Below are positions 44,029 through 52,633 of a DNA stretch of 64,000 nucleotides, piece by piece. Location of the stretch: positions 39,361 to 103,360 of the forward strand of contig CANJMI010000021.1 of assembly GCA_947475525.1 (NCBI GenBank), given 5' to 3'. The first letter of the stretch is position 1, and the number at the start of each line of letters is the position of its first letter. Source of the DNA: Polyangiaceae bacterium. GTDB taxonomy: Bacteria; Myxococcota_A; Polyangia; Polyangiales; Polyangiaceae. The notes beneath the pieces were generated by a model that was not told the origin of the DNA, made no database searches, and was given only the letters and a program-made list of their open reading frames with translations. A program made the translations under genes and the position numbers.

Positions 44029-45561
44029 ATGAAATACCTCGACGCACTTGGTTTCGCGGCGCTCGCGTCGTGCTTCGCTCTCGCTTGTCAGCCGACCGCG
44101 CCTCCGGAGGGCGGAGCAGGCGGAGGAGGCGGCGCGCCGGCGGCCTGTCCCGGTGCCCTCCTCTCCTGCGGTGAGGTCTGCGTCGACGCTCGCTTCGATC
44201 TCGAAAACTGCGGCATGTGCGGTACCGCTTGCGCTGCCGGCGAGGTCTGCAGCCAAGGCAAGTGCGGCGTCGAGTGCAGCGGCGGCACCTCCAAATGCGA
44301 AGTCCCGGCGAGCCCCGATCCAGGGGCCCCGACGACGGTTCGGTGCGTCGACCTCAACGTCGACTCAGCTCATTGTGGTGGCTGCGGTCTCGTCTGCGGC
44401 GCGGGGAACGTATGCTCCGCCGGAAAGTGCGGCAGCTCGTGCGTCGGCGGCACGACCCTATGCGGCAACGTGTGCACGAACACGCTGTTCGATCCGGCCA
44501 ACTGCGGCATGTGCGGCAACGCCTGCGTGGTTGGCGCGAACACGAAGGTAGGGTGCGCCACGGGAAGCTGCATCACGGCGTGCACCGGGTCCTTCCTCGA
44601 TTGCAACGACCTCGATAGCGACGGCTGCGAGGTGGCTCCGGTGAGCGACGTGAAAAACTGTGGCGGCTGCAACAAGCCTTGCGCGGCTATCGCGAACGGG
44701 ACGGTGACCTGCAGCAACGCGGCGTGCGCGGTCCAGACATGCAACGCAACCTTCGGCAACTGCGACAAACTCGTTGGCAACGGCTGTGAGGCGAGCTTGC
44801 TCACCGATTCGTTCAATTGCGCGTTCTGCGGCAATGCGTGTGGAGCCGGGAAAAAATGCGCCGGCGGCGTTTGCGTCCAGGCAAGCTTCACGAGCTGCCT
44901 CGCGACCCTCCAGGGCAACGGCTCTACCGGCGACGGGCTCTACATGATCGACCCTGACGGCGAGGGCGGCGCCGCAGCTTTCCAGGTGTACTGCGACATG
45001 ACCAGCGATGGCGGCGGGTACACGCGTTGCTTGGAGTTCGTCAACACCGCCGCGGAGGACGTGAACAACAACACCTGGTTTGACAACTGCGTCGATTGGT
45101 CGATGGCCTCGTGGACCGGGACGGACCTCTACGTGAAGCTGAAGGACGCGGACGCCAACGTCGTTTACGCACAAAAAGGCTCGCGAAATGTCGCGTGGAT
45201 CTACGATCAAATCACCTCGACCACCGGTAACGGCAACCAGTACGACGCATCCAACCACAACCAGCTGGTGACGCTCGCCAACGGCGACAAGCTGATGATC
45301 GCCGGCCGGAACTCGAACAACGGCGGGTGCGGCGGTTCGATGGGCAACGGTTACGGGATCGTGATCTACCCGATGAACCCGAACTATTACTCAAACCCGA
45401 AGATGTTCGTTTTTCCTTATCGGCAGCAGGTCGGCGGCGCCGCGCCGCGGTCATTCGGCAACTGGTCGGTCAACAGCGAAATTAGCTATTTCGCCGACTC
45501 GTTCGACTCGTGCAACGGCGTGAAGCCCTTCATCGGTTCGTTCGACGTCTACGTCCGCTGA
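44029..45561 (+). CDS. Cys-rich lipoprotein with fibrinogen-like C-terminal domain
   Basis: 510 residues. The lipobox CFALAC (Cys20) is followed by a Gly-rich linker. Residues ~35-290 contain repeated Cys modules of about 40 residues with the pattern DxxNCGMCGxAC and CGxVC, seen in myxobacterial surface proteins. The C-terminal ~215 residues begin SCLATLQGNGSTGDGLYMID and continue VYCDMTSDGGGYTRCLEF, the start of a fibrinogen-related/intelectin-type domain; the ending NSEISYFADSF fits. Such domains bind sugars or acetyl groups in animals. Here it would be displayed outside the cell. It lies 68 bases after the LarA-like gene. Confidence 0.8.
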   Translation: MKYLDALGFAALASCFALACQPTAPPEGGAGGGGGAPAACPGALLSCGEVCVDARFDLENCGMCGTACAAGEVCSQGKCGVECSGGTSKCEVPASPDPGAPTTVRCVDLNVDSAHCGGCGLVCGAGNVCSAGKCGSSCVGGTTLCGNVCTNTLFDPANCGMCGNACVVGANTKVGCATGSCITACTGSFLDCNDLDSDGCEVAPVSDVKNCGGCNKPCAAIANGTVTCSNAACAVQTCNATFGNCDKLVGNGCEASLLTDSFNCAFCGNACGAGKKCAGGVCVQASFTSCLATLQGNGSTGDGLYMIDPDGEGGAAAFQVYCDMTSDGGGYTRCLEFVNTAAEDVNNNTWFDNCVDWSMASWTGTDLYVKLKDADANVVYAQKGSRNVAWIYDQITSTTGNGNQYDASNHNQLVTLANGDKLMIAGRNSNNGGCGGSMGNGYGIVIYPMNPNYYSNPKMFVFPYRQQVGGAAPRSFGNWSVNSEISYFADSFDSCNGVKPFIGSFDVYVR

Positions 45562-45654
45562 CGGCAAGTGACTTGGGTGGGCGTGACGCGTTTCGTCAGG
45601 CCTCGCGCGCGGTGTTGCCACCATGCAAGCGGGGGTAGTACGCTCTTCGCAAGC

Positions 45655-46398
45655 ATGACGACGCCTTCGAATCGCACCATCATCGGCCGCAAATCTTCGT
45701 GGATTGCAGCGGCACTGCTCGCCGGTTCGTGCCTCGTGGCCCGGCCGGCGTCCGCCGATCCGGTGACCGCCACGGGCAAAGGCGTGACCGGAGGTGTGCT
45801 CCTCGGTGCCGAGATAGGGATGCTCCCTCTCGGCATCATCGGCGTCGACAAGTGGTGGGCGTACCTGCTCGGCGGTGGCGTCGGCGCGGTCGCCGGCGGC
45901 GTTGGCGGCTACTTCGTCGAGACCAAAGTCAGCACGGCCGAGCCGTCGCTGTACATGCTTGCCGGCGGAATGGCGCTCGTCATTCCCACCGTCGTCCTGA
46001 CGCTGAACGCGACGGCCTACACGCCGGAGGCCGAGGAAGGTGAAATCGCCTCGGATGACAGCTCCTCCGAAGTCAGCGAACCGACTCAGGACTCGCCCAC
46101 CGATGCGGCCCCGGGTGCTGACGCTCCTCCGGTTGGGCCGACGTCGGAGCCGTCAGGCCCTGCCGCAGCGCCGCCGGCGGCCGCGCCCGCTCCCCAGTCG
46201 AAGCGAATGAAGTCCCGACGCCGTCCGCCGATCGCACCGGCGTTGCTCGGGCTCGATTTTTCGGGGCCTTCGTTTGCCATCCGTCCGGGGATCCCGGCCA
46301 TCGAGGTGCAGTCGCTCTACTCGTCCCGCGAAGTCGCGCAATTTGGCGTGGCTTCAGGGCAGCAGGTGATCATTCCTGCGCTCTCCGGCCGCTTCTAG
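45655..46398 (+). CDS. Exported or membrane protein of unknown function
   Basis: 247 residues from ATG 45655. A signal sequence (SWIAAALLAGSCLVARPASA) ends before DPVTATG. Glycine-rich hydrophobic segments follow (GGVLLGAEIGMLPLGIIGV; LLGGGVGAVAGGVGGYF; LAGGMALVIPTVVLTL), and a Pro/Ala/Ser-rich linker (~125-180). The end, about 60 residues, is strand-like (SGPSFAIRPGIPAIEVQSLY). No family is recognised. Its stop is immediately followed by the SRAP start codon, so the two are probably co-transcribed. Confidence 0.6.
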   Translation: MTTPSNRTIIGRKSSWIAAALLAGSCLVARPASADPVTATGKGVTGGVLLGAEIGMLPLGIIGVDKWWAYLLGGGVGAVAGGVGGYFVETKVSTAEPSLYMLAGGMALVIPTVVLTLNATAYTPEAEEGEIASDDSSSEVSEPTQDSPTDAAPGADAPPVGPTSEPSGPAAAPPAAAPAPQSKRMKSRRRPPIAPALLGLDFSGPSFAIRPGIPAIEVQSLYSSREVAQFGVASGQQVIIPALSGRF

Positions 46399-47121
46399 AT
46401 GTGTGGGCGCTTCACGCTCACGGTACACAAACTTGGGGACGTCGCCGAGGAGGTCGCGGCCTTCGTCGACGCCGATGACGCGAGCACCTACCGTCCGCGG
46501 TTCAACATCGCGCCGACCAGTCGTCATTGGATAGTCCGCCTCGAAGCTGGGCGACGGGAGCTTGTCCCGGCGCATTGGGGGCTCGTCAATAGCTGGGCGA
46601 AAGACCGCTCGGTCGGGTCGAAACAGTTCAACGCGCGGGGCGAAACGGTGGCGGTCAAGCCTGCGTTTCGGGCGGCGTTTCGCGCTCGTCGTTGCGTCGT
46701 ACCGGTCGACGGATTCTACGAGTGGCGGGGTCCGAAAACGGCGCGCTCGCCGGTGTGGTTCCACGCGCCGGACCGTTCGCTCGTGTGGATCGCCGGCCTC
46801 TACGAGGCCTGGACCGAACCCGTGACGGGTGAGCTCTTGCCGAGCTTCACGCTGATCACGACGAGCGCCAACGAGCTCGTGGCGCCTATCCATGACCGCA
46901 TGCCTGTGCTGCTCGATGCAGCGGGCATCGAAGCATGGCTCGACACCTCGGGGCCGCATGCGCGCGATGCCGGAACGCTGCTCGTGCCTGCCCCGAGCAA
47001 TGCCCTCGCGTTTTTTCCTGTGTCCCGCCGCGTGAACACCGTTCGGGATGACGACGCTGGTCTCCTCGAGCCCGAAGTCGAGGCCTTGAGCCCGCAGCTT
47101 GGTCTTCGATTCTCGGGGTGA
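46399..47121 (+). CDS. SRAP-domain protein (YedK/HMCES family)
   Basis: 240 residues. The family covalently traps abasic sites in single-stranded DNA through the N-terminal Cys2. MCGRFTL at the start, FNARGET, the catalytic Glu in VDGFYEWRG, and IHDRMPVLLD (His) are all present. Length is normal. The ATG directly follows the stop of the previous gene with no gap, and sspB starts within 70 bases. It is a DNA-protection gene, often linked to SOS, but no LexA-like site is visible here. Confidence 0.93.
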   Translation: MCGRFTLTVHKLGDVAEEVAAFVDADDASTYRPRFNIAPTSRHWIVRLEAGRRELVPAHWGLVNSWAKDRSVGSKQFNARGETVAVKPAFRAAFRARRCVVPVDGFYEWRGPKTARSPVWFHAPDRSLVWIAGLYEAWTEPVTGELLPSFTLITTSANELVAPIHDRMPVLLDAAGIEAWLDTSGPHARDAGTLLVPAPSNALAFFPVSRRVNTVRDDDAGLLEPEVEALSPQLGLRFSG

Positions 47122-47190
47122 CGCGTGGCTTTAGTGCCTGACGCCGAGAGCACGCTTGGCGTGACGGCCGAGTCCCGCTATGTCCCAGGC

Positions 47191-47907
47191 ATGGCCGAGT
47201 CATCGGAGCTGCCGCCAAAAAAAGACATCATGACGGCGCTCCTCGAGGGCTCGAGCGTCTACCTTCACGTCGACCCGCGGCGCGCAGGCGTTGTCGTACC
47301 GAAGTGGCTCACGAATCAACCGCAGCTCGTCTTGCAGGTGGGCTTGAGCATGGCGGTGCGCATTCCAGACTTGGAGGTTGGCGACGATGGCGTGAGCTGC
47401 ACCTTGTCGTTCAACCGCTCGCCGTTCTGGTGCTTCATGCCGTGGACCGCGATCTACGGCCTCGTAGGTGATGATGGCCGCGGGATGATTTGGCCTGAAG
47501 ACGTCCCGATCGAGCTGTCCCAGCCGCAGCCTGCGCGCATGCGTCCACGCCTTGCCGCGGTTCCCGACGTGGAGCGCGAGCCGACGGCCGACGGCGCCCT
47601 CGAGAGTGCGCAGGCAACGGTGCCTTCGGTTCCGACCAAGCCAGCGACCAAGAAGCCTCGCGCGCGCGCTCCTGCGAAACCGAAAGCCGCCAAGCCCGCA
47701 CGCACGCTTGTGGATGCCGACGGCGTGACTACGACACCCACTCGAAAGGCCGCGGCTCCAAAGGCTCCCGTCCGCGCACCCGCCGTGGCGAAGGCCGAGG
47801 TGACCCGGAACGACGACTCCGAGATCCACGAGGATCCAGTGCCGCCGACCCAAGCTACGAAGGGTGGCAAGCGTCCTCTGCCGCCCTATCTTCGCGTCGT
47901 GAAGTGA
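47191..47907 (+). CDS. sspB: SspB-like ClpXP adaptor (stringent starvation protein B)
   Basis: 238 residues from ATG 47191; a longer GTG start at 47125 (4 bases after the SRAP stop) is possible. The SspB fold covers residues ~8-115: VYLHVDPRRAGVVVPKWL, QLVLQVGLSMAVRIPD, and CFMPWTAIYGLVGDDGRGMIWPEDVP. The C-terminal ~110 residues are a Pro/Ala/Lys-rich linker ending in PLPPYLRVVK, which corresponds to the short ClpX-binding tail. SspB hands ssrA-tagged proteins to ClpXP. The 3' end overlaps the convergent exporter gene by 22 bases. Confidence 0.85.
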   Translation: MAESSELPPKKDIMTALLEGSSVYLHVDPRRAGVVVPKWLTNQPQLVLQVGLSMAVRIPDLEVGDDGVSCTLSFNRSPFWCFMPWTAIYGLVGDDGRGMIWPEDVPIELSQPQPARMRPRLAAVPDVEREPTADGALESAQATVPSVPTKPATKKPRARAPAKPKAAKPARTLVDADGVTTTPTRKAAAPKAPVRAPAVAKAEVTRNDDSEIHEDPVPPTQATKGGKRPLPPYLRVVK

Positions 47908-50480
47908 CCGCGCGATCGGTCGCGCCATACGATTGCGCCTGGCAGCACGAGCACGGCAAACAGGAGGCAGGCGACCTCACCGAGGACCGCGGCGATCCCC
48001 ATGCTGCGGACCGCGTAATTGACCGAGCGGACGAGCGCGAGGTAGCCGAACGTCGTCGTCGCGCTGCATAAAATCACGGCTCCGCCTGTCTCACGGACCG
48101 CCGCCATCATGCTCCCCGTGCCGTCCTTCAAGTAGCGCTGAACGATGTTCACCGCGTAGTCCACGCCGATGCCAAACGTGACGGGGAGCGCAATGAAGTT
48201 CAGGAAGTTGAGCTTCACGTTGGCGAGCGCGAGCGCTCCGGTCATCCACGCGATGCCACCGAGCAGCGACGCCAGCACGATGATGGTTGCTGACCCAAAC
48301 CGGAAGCACACGGCAACGACGAGCAGCGTCAACACCAGTGACAAGAGCACGAGCCGAGGCACGTCACTTACCAGCGCAGCCCAGATGTCGGCATAGATCA
48401 CCGCGCGGCCCGACCCGAGGATTGTGCCTTGTCCTCCGGGCAGCTCGGTCTTTCGGTAGGAGTCTGCCCAGCGAAAAAGGTAGTGGGCGTCTTCGACGAG
48501 CTCGGTGCTGACGGGTTCGATGTAAACGATGCGCCCGCGCGTGCCGTCGCGCTCCGTGAAGGCGCGAGCCGCGGACTCGGGAAGGTCCGCCATCGCGTAG
48601 GGTTTGAGGTCGTCGGGGGGGAGGTACGGAGAGAGCTCACGCAGCTCGTCGGCTCCGATGAGGCCACGTCGTTTGGCGCGCAGGACGCGGTCCTTCAACT
48701 CGAGCAAAAGCGGGATCTTTGCGGCCTGCTCGGGAGCGACGAAGTCCTGCAGCGTGTAGACCGCCTTGAATGGCTTGGCGTCGTCCGGCGCGTCGTCGCG
48801 GCGTTTTGTAAGCTCGGCCACCAGCAATGGAACCTGTTCTGTTCGGTCGGTGAGGATCGCCATGCCGTCGCTGCCGACGTAATGCGTGATGCCGACCGCG
48901 AGTTTGCGCGCGCGCATTTCGGTGGCGCGCTTGCTGGTGTCGCTGCGGAGGTTGTTCAGGTCGTACTCCATCGGGTCATGGATGACCCAGCGCACGGTGG
49001 CGAACGTGCCGGCGAGCGTGAGGACCAGGCCGATGGCCGTAGCCATGCGCGGCGCACGTGCGACAAGTGCCGCAAACGGTGCGCCGAAGGGCAGGCCGCC
49101 ACTCGTCGATTTTGGCAAAAGTCCGCCGAATCCGCCGCGGTCTGGAGCGAGCCCCAGCATGCGATCGGCGACGATGAGGATAGGCGGCAGGAACGCGTAG
49201 GTGGCGAGCCAGCAGAGCACCATGCCGACGCCGCCGATGATTCCGAAATCGCGAAACCCCCGAAATTCCGTCGCCATCAGCGAGGCGTAGGAGGCGCTCG
49301 CCGCCGCAGCAGCGGTCAAGGTCGGGGCCCAGGTGTCGTGAAGCGCCGCGCGAATGGCGTCATCATTCGAGGTGCCTTTGCGGCGCAGCTCGAGGTAACG
49401 GGCCATGTAGATGATGCCCGAGTTGATGCCGTTGCCCGCCACGACGGTGAACAAGAAGCCGGTCGCCAGGTTCAACTGGCCGATTAGAAGCTGGGTCGCG
49501 CCGAAGGTCAGGCTTACGCCAATGCTGATCGTGAGCACCATCGCGACGAGCATCCGCAGGCGCAGGAAGTAGAGGAAAACGACGCCGACGATCATCAGCG
49601 TGCCGATCAAACCCACCTCGGTCAGGTCATCGTTGATGGCCTTGAACTCAGCGATGGCGGTAACGAGATCGCCCGACATGCTGTAGTGCAGGTCGGGGTG
49701 GAAGCGCGTCAGTTGCGCCGCGTCGATAGCCCCGTGGATGCGCGTCAGAGCCTCGCGACCACCTTCGAAATCGGTACCGAGGATGCCTGAGCGAATCGCG
49801 ACGACGACGACCGTGCCGTCCTCTGATTGGTAATAGCCGTCGGGAAAACTCGGTAATTTGCTGCGACTTTCGTCGTCAACGCCGAAGCGCTTCTTCAGTG
49901 CGGCAGCATTGAACTTTCCGCGGATGGCCTGTGTGGCGGCGGCATCGGTCGTCTCGCCGTCATCGTCATCGTCGACGTCGAGCGAGGCTCCGGTCGCTTT
50001 GCCGACCTCTTCGTCCCAATCGTCCAGCAAGCCCTGAAGCTTGCTTGTCTCTGCGAAAAGCCCCGCGCGCGGATGCAGAAACTCGAGGGCATCGTGGGGT
50101 CCGCTCTCGGCGGCACCGACCCACGGGTGGCCGAGTTTTCGCGCCTCGTCGACAACCGCATCGGCAGCCTTCCGGAGCGCTGCGGTCTCGCCGCCTTCGA
50201 GCACGACGAACACCGTTGAGATGCCGGCGGTGCGTGCCTTGACGCGCTCGAGTTCCTGAACGCTCGGCCGCGACGAAGGCAACAGCGCCTCGAAGCCTGG
50301 TTGGATACGGAGGCGCAGCGCGAGCACCAACGACGCCATCGTCATGACGAGCGCGATGGCCAGCACGAAACGTGGCCGCGCAAGCTGGAGCTCGGTCACC
50401 CGGTCCCAAAAGCGAGCGACAGCCGACGTGGAGTGGGGAGCGGGTTGCGTTGACGTGGGAGGAGTGGACGCGGTAGCCAA
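47886..50480 (-). CDS. RND/MMPL-family exporter
   Basis: 864 residues from TTG 50480 (AGAGG lies 4 bases upstream). The architecture is two halves, each a helix followed by a large periplasmic loop and five helices, as in RND/MMPL proteins such as HpnN. Notable segments are LRLRIQPGFEALLPSSRPS (start of loop 1), GVVFLYFLRLRMLVAMVLT, TFGIGVDYAVNIVQRYLKDG and LALANVKLNFLNFIALP. An acidic run DVDDDDDG occurs at about residue 165. MMPL/HpnN-type proteins move lipids or hopanoids. The substrate cannot be told. No partner periplasmic or outer-membrane subunit lies beside it. Confidence 0.85.
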   Translation of the reverse strand: MATASTPPTSTQPAPHSTSAVARFWDRVTELQLARPRFVLAIALVMTMASLVLALRLRIQPGFEALLPSSRPSVQELERVKARTAGISTVFVVLEGGETAALRKAADAVVDEARKLGHPWVGAAESGPHDALEFLHPRAGLFAETSKLQGLLDDWDEEVGKATGASLDVDDDDDGETTDAAATQAIRGKFNAAALKKRFGVDDESRSKLPSFPDGYYQSEDGTVVVVAIRSGILGTDFEGGREALTRIHGAIDAAQLTRFHPDLHYSMSGDLVTAIAEFKAINDDLTEVGLIGTLMIVGVVFLYFLRLRMLVAMVLTISIGVSLTFGATQLLIGQLNLATGFLFTVVAGNGINSGIIYMARYLELRRKGTSNDDAIRAALHDTWAPTLTAAAAASASYASLMATEFRGFRDFGIIGGVGMVLCWLATYAFLPPILIVADRMLGLAPDRGGFGGLLPKSTSGGLPFGAPFAALVARAPRMATAIGLVLTLAGTFATVRWVIHDPMEYDLNNLRSDTSKRATEMRARKLAVGITHYVGSDGMAILTDRTEQVPLLVAELTKRRDDAPDDAKPFKAVYTLQDFVAPEQAAKIPLLLELKDRVLRAKRRGLIGADELRELSPYLPPDDLKPYAMADLPESAARAFTERDGTRGRIVYIEPVSTELVEDAHYLFRWADSYRKTELPGGQGTILGSGRAVIYADIWAALVSDVPRLVLLSLVLTLLVVAVCFRFGSATIIVLASLLGGIAWMTGALALANVKLNFLNFIALPVTFGIGVDYAVNIVQRYLKDGTGSMMAAVRETGGAVILCSATTTFGYLALVRSVNYAVRSMGIAAVLGEVACLLFAVLVLPGAIVWRDRSRGHFTTRR

Positions 50481-50581
50481 GGGACCTCTTCGCGGGGGAC
50501 TCGGCGGGGTATAGCGCGGAGAGCAGGGGCATGGTCACGATTCCGCGGACCGACCCTTCGCGGCGTCTCTTGTTGCGTTCG

Positions 50582-52633
50582 TCAGTGGGTGGGGTGCGCG
50601 TCGCTTGGTGGCTTGGCGTCGCGCGCGAGGGTGAGGTCGGCGAACTTGTCTTGAAGCATGATGCGCACGGTCATCAGCTGCCCTTCGAGGTCCGTTATCG
50701 CGATCGTGCCCTTCTGCAATCGATCACTTATCTCCTGCATTTTTACTGCGAGATTTTGCCGTAGCCTCTCCGATTGCGGCACTTTGCGGAGCGACACGAG
50801 CTGAAAATTGAGCTCATCGACGCGGGTGCGAAAGACGGCGAGTTGCTCTTGCGCCGTGCGGATGTTTTCGCTTAGGCGCGTCGCGCCGTTGTGGGCCTCG
50901 ACCACTTCAGTGAGCTTCTTTTTCAGCTCGGCATCGACCGAGCGGCTCGAGAGAAAGATGCCGATGTCCCGAATCCCGATGTCGGTACGAATGTCGACGG
51001 TCTTCAAGAGCGGACTCGACTCCTCGATCACGAGCTCGACCGCCGCGCCACCGGCTACCGACACGGGAAATAAATTCGCCCCGCCAAGTCGCTCGACCTT
51101 GGTGCCTTCGGGGAGGGCGAGCTTGAAGCCAGGGGCGACCTGGTGCCGGATGAACACCTCGGCGGGCTCGCGTCCGCGATTGGCGATGCTGAGCTTGGTG
51201 CGGCGAATGCGTCGCGTCTCCGTGGTCGCGACGCCGCGCTGCACGCTGACGAGGCGGTCGATCTCCTCGCGGTTATCGATCGACGTCTCGACGACGATGC
51301 TGCGATCGAGCGCGAACGGAATGAAAGCGATGCTCTTCGGCAAGATGGCCTCGCTCAAGCCTTCCCCAAGAAACTGGCCATCGGCGTAGACCGTGAACGG
51401 CCCGCCATCGAGCGTGTACTCCGTGGGATTGCCCATGCGCACCGCATTGAAGGCGAAGGTCTTCGAGCCGCGCTCCGAGATGGGGTCGTAGAAGTAGACC
51501 CGACGCGCGTCGGTCGCGCTGTTGAGAATGCTCACCATCGCGGAGTGCTCTGCGGCAATGCTCATCGGCTTGTCTGAAACGAACCGCGCGTACCCCGCCG
51601 GCTGCGTATCCTTGGGTGCGAGGGCTCGTTCCCCGCGCGCTTGGGTTGGGGCCATAGGCTCGTCACTCGTGAGGAGACTCACGGCCGAGGTCGAGTGGAG
51701 CTTGCCCGTAGCGACGACGTCGATGCGTTCGGCTTCGATGCCGTTCGCAAGGAGTTGATCGCGCACCGTGTTCGCGCGGGCGAGCGACGCCTGCTGTGGA
51801 TCGTGGTCCCCGGACTGAGCGTAGCCCTCGACGCGAATGCGCTGCTTGCCACCTTTGACGTCCTCGGCAAGCTTGCCGAGATCCGGACGCGGTACTCGGC
51901 CTTGCCGGGACCCGCCGCCTTTCAGGACGCTTGCGCTCTGCGCTTCGAAGGCGACATTGTCAGACTTGCCGCCAGCGAGGGCGCTCAAGTCGTCCGCGCT
52001 GAGATTGCCGAGCACGCGCACTTTCTTGTCAGCGACGGCGTAAGGGGTTCCACCGGTCGGTGGTGCTAGCGCAAGCTCGCCCCCGCCGCCCAGGGTCTCG
52101 CGCTCAACGAGCCGCACACTGTGCAAATCATAACGAAAAGACAGGGCTGACGTCGATCCGACGCCGATCTTTACCTCATCCCAGTTCTCACCTGAGACGT
52201 TGTCGATCACGGCCCACCCAAGGAGCTTTGCTTTGCCGTCGTCGCTCAGCACAACCCGGTAGCTCGGTTTCCAGGCCGGGCTCTCGGTGACGTAGGTGAT
52301 GCGCAGTTTGCCCGTGTGCGCGGGAAGCGCGATGGTCATGTTCAAGTAGCCCCCGTCTCGGGCGAGCGTCGGATAGCTGAGCGGGAGCGCCTTGCCAGTG
52401 GCTTCATCGGTGATCGTAAGAGACTTCAAGAAGTCATCGACGCGCTCGGTCGGAACGCGCAGCGTGATGGCTTCCTTGCCGCGCTCCGCGTAGCGCTCGA
52501 AGTAGGCGACGCCATTGCGGTAGATGATGACGTTGCCGAGCTGGGTGCCGTCGGCGACGATGGGCTTCGGACCACACCCCGTTGCGAGCGCGAGAAAGCC
52601 TGCTGCGAGGCCGTTGGACAACATGCGGCTCAT
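50582..52633 (-). CDS. DUF4139-type lipoprotein with inserted OmpA-like domain
   Basis: 683 residues. The signal ends in lipobox LATGC (Cys20). The N-terminal domain (IIYRNGVAYFERYA; LKSLTITDEATGKALP; YVTESPAWKPSYRVVL) and the C-terminal domain (SERGSKTFAFNAVRM; FIPFALDRSIVVE) are of the DUF4139 type. Between them, at ~255-310, lies an OmpA-like segment (RIRVEGYAQSGDHDPQQASL, ARANTVRDQLLANGIEAERIDVVATG). The last ~120 residues are coiled-coil-like. It overlaps the downstream copy by 4 bases. The OmpA part has the NxxR-type helix but lacks clear peptidoglycan-binding Asp/Arg. Confidence 0.7.
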   Translation of the reverse strand: MSRMLSNGLAAGFLALATGCGPKPIVADGTQLGNVIIYRNGVAYFERYAERGKEAITLRVPTERVDDFLKSLTITDEATGKALPLSYPTLARDGGYLNMTIALPAHTGKLRITYVTESPAWKPSYRVVLSDDGKAKLLGWAVIDNVSGENWDEVKIGVGSTSALSFRYDLHSVRLVERETLGGGGELALAPPTGGTPYAVADKKVRVLGNLSADDLSALAGGKSDNVAFEAQSASVLKGGGSRQGRVPRPDLGKLAEDVKGGKQRIRVEGYAQSGDHDPQQASLARANTVRDQLLANGIEAERIDVVATGKLHSTSAVSLLTSDEPMAPTQARGERALAPKDTQPAGYARFVSDKPMSIAAEHSAMVSILNSATDARRVYFYDPISERGSKTFAFNAVRMGNPTEYTLDGGPFTVYADGQFLGEGLSEAILPKSIAFIPFALDRSIVVETSIDNREEIDRLVSVQRGVATTETRRIRRTKLSIANRGREPAEVFIRHQVAPGFKLALPEGTKVERLGGANLFPVSVAGGAAVELVIEESSPLLKTVDIRTDIGIRDIGIFLSSRSVDAELKKKLTEVVEAHNGATRLSENIRTAQEQLAVFRTRVDELNFQLVSLRKVPQSERLRQNLAVKMQEISDRLQKGTIAITDLEGQLMTVRIMLQDKFADLTLARDAKPPSDAHPTH

